Of a stretch of 6,455 bases of DNA, positions 5,365-6,455 are shown in pieces. Below the pieces are notes generated by a model, which ran no database searches, was not told where the DNA came from, and saw nothing but the letters and a program-made list of their open reading frames with translations. Location: NCBI GenBank assembly GCA_045650425.1, contig JAZRRD010000107.1, forward strand, positions 1 through 6,455, read 5' to 3'. The translations under genes were made by a program, and so were the position numbers. The DNA comes from RGIG1752 sp045650425. Its GTDB lineage: Bacteria > Bacillota_I > Bacilli_A > RF39 > UBA660. Numbering within the stretch: the first letter of the stretch is position 1; the number at the start of each line of letters is the position of its first letter.

Positions 5365-5382
5365 TCAAAAAAAGTGTTGACA
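5365..5382 (+). repeat. 18-nt direct repeat, copy 2 (P2 -35 region)
   Basis: Identical to 5240-5257; includes the P2 -35 TTGACA at 5377-5382. Confidence 0.85.
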
Positions 5383-5405
5383 TTAATCTCTCGAAATGAT
5401 ATATT
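5377..5405 (+). promoter_or_regulatory. rRNA operon promoter P2
   Basis: A consensus TTGACA (5377-5382), 17-bp spacer and TATATT (5400-5405) preceded by TG (5397-5398) combine a full -35 with an extended -10. A-rich DNA upstream (A6-7T repeats at 5332-5353) can serve as UP element. The start is expected near G5412; a G start would fit the GTP-sensing control known for B. subtilis rRNA promoters, but that is inference. P2 is the most likely main promoter. Confidence 0.85.
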
Positions 5406-5413
5406 ACTAATGC

Positions 5414-5430
5414 ACCTCGGGAAACGAGGT
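5414..5430 (+). other. 5' hairpin of the rRNA leader
   Basis: ACCTCG (5414-5419) / CGAGGT (5425-5430) with a GGAAA loop forms a 6-bp GC-rich hairpin at the predicted 5' end of the P2 transcript. It probably protects or folds the leader; no T-run follows, so it is not a terminator. Confidence 0.6.
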
Positions 5431-5434
5431 TGAA

Positions 5435-5450
5435 TGATCTTTGAAAACTA
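5435..5450 (+). promoter_or_regulatory. boxA-like antitermination element of the rRNA leader
   Basis: TGATCTTTGAAAACTA closely matches the leader sequence found before Bacillus rRNA operons, whose TCTTTGA-type core resembles boxA bound by NusB-NusE for antitermination. It lies downstream of P2 and ~65 nt before the 16S 5' end, as expected. Confidence 0.7.
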
Positions 5451-5495
5451 AGTAAAAAAGTCAATTTTTGAGTAGTCAGATTAAACTTAAATATT

Positions 5496-5515
5496 AGATT
5501 TAAATATAAATCTTT

Positions 5516-5518
<3 letters not shown>
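5496..5518 (+). other. Hairpin plus T-run at the 16S 5' boundary
   Basis: AGATTTA (5496-5502) / TAAATCT (5507-5513) with an AATA loop is followed by T to 5518. It resembles a weak terminator, but it directly abuts the mature 16S start, so it more likely belongs to the processing region that pairs with sequence after the 16S gene. Confidence 0.4.

Positions 5519-6455
<937 letters not shown>

Overview
The window looks like chromosomal DNA from a low-GC Bacilli lineage. The 16S rRNA start and the AT-rich, Lys/Asn-rich proteins suggest an uncultured gut group near the RF39/mollicute-related Bacilli. This placement is from memory of such sequences and is tentative below class level. All nine tryptophans in the seven genes use TGG and every stop is TAA or TAG, so the standard bacterial code fits and the reassigned code of true mycoplasmas does not. 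Several proteins (YdcC-like lipoprotein, YuzA-like DUF378 protein, Ntdp) have clear Bacillus counterparts.

Layout: (1) 1-458, the C-terminal end of an unidentified acidic protein whose start lies left of the window. (2) 510-1049, rubrerythrin, a peroxide-reducing enzyme. (3) 1152-1358 on the minus strand, a small two-helix DUF378 membrane protein, divergent from (4) 1465-2595, a YdcC/LolA-like lipoprotein with a second C-terminal domain. (5) 2660-3172, a single-pass membrane protein with a possible cysteine-free thioredoxin-like fold. (6) 3253-4473, a membrane-anchored S41/PDZ C-terminal processing protease. (7) 4628-5158, the nucleoside tri/diphosphatase Ntdp (DUF402). (8) 5159-5515, an rRNA operon control region with two tandem promoters, phased A-tracts, a terminator-like hairpin between the promoters, a leader hairpin and a boxA-like element. 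(9) 5516-6455, the first ~940 nt of 16S rRNA, cut by the window edge.

The genes do not form an operon. Five of the seven end in a convincing intrinsic terminator on their own strand, the DUF378 gene has a bidirectional-looking one, and candidate promoters precede six. Three terminators on the plus strand have their 5' arm inside the coding end or stop codon, and two candidate -35 boxes lie inside a terminator hairpin, so the sequence is very compact. The shared theme is envelope and housekeeping (lipoprotein, anchored protease, anchored unknown, oxygen defence, nucleotide phosphatase) next to an rRNA operon.

The most interesting points are the terminator-like hairpin directly downstream of rRNA promoter P1 but upstream of P2, a base change in the nearly universal EUB338/341F site of the 16S gene, and a prepilin-like N-terminus on the S41 protease. 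I see no mobile element, CRISPR array, tRNA or evident defence system.
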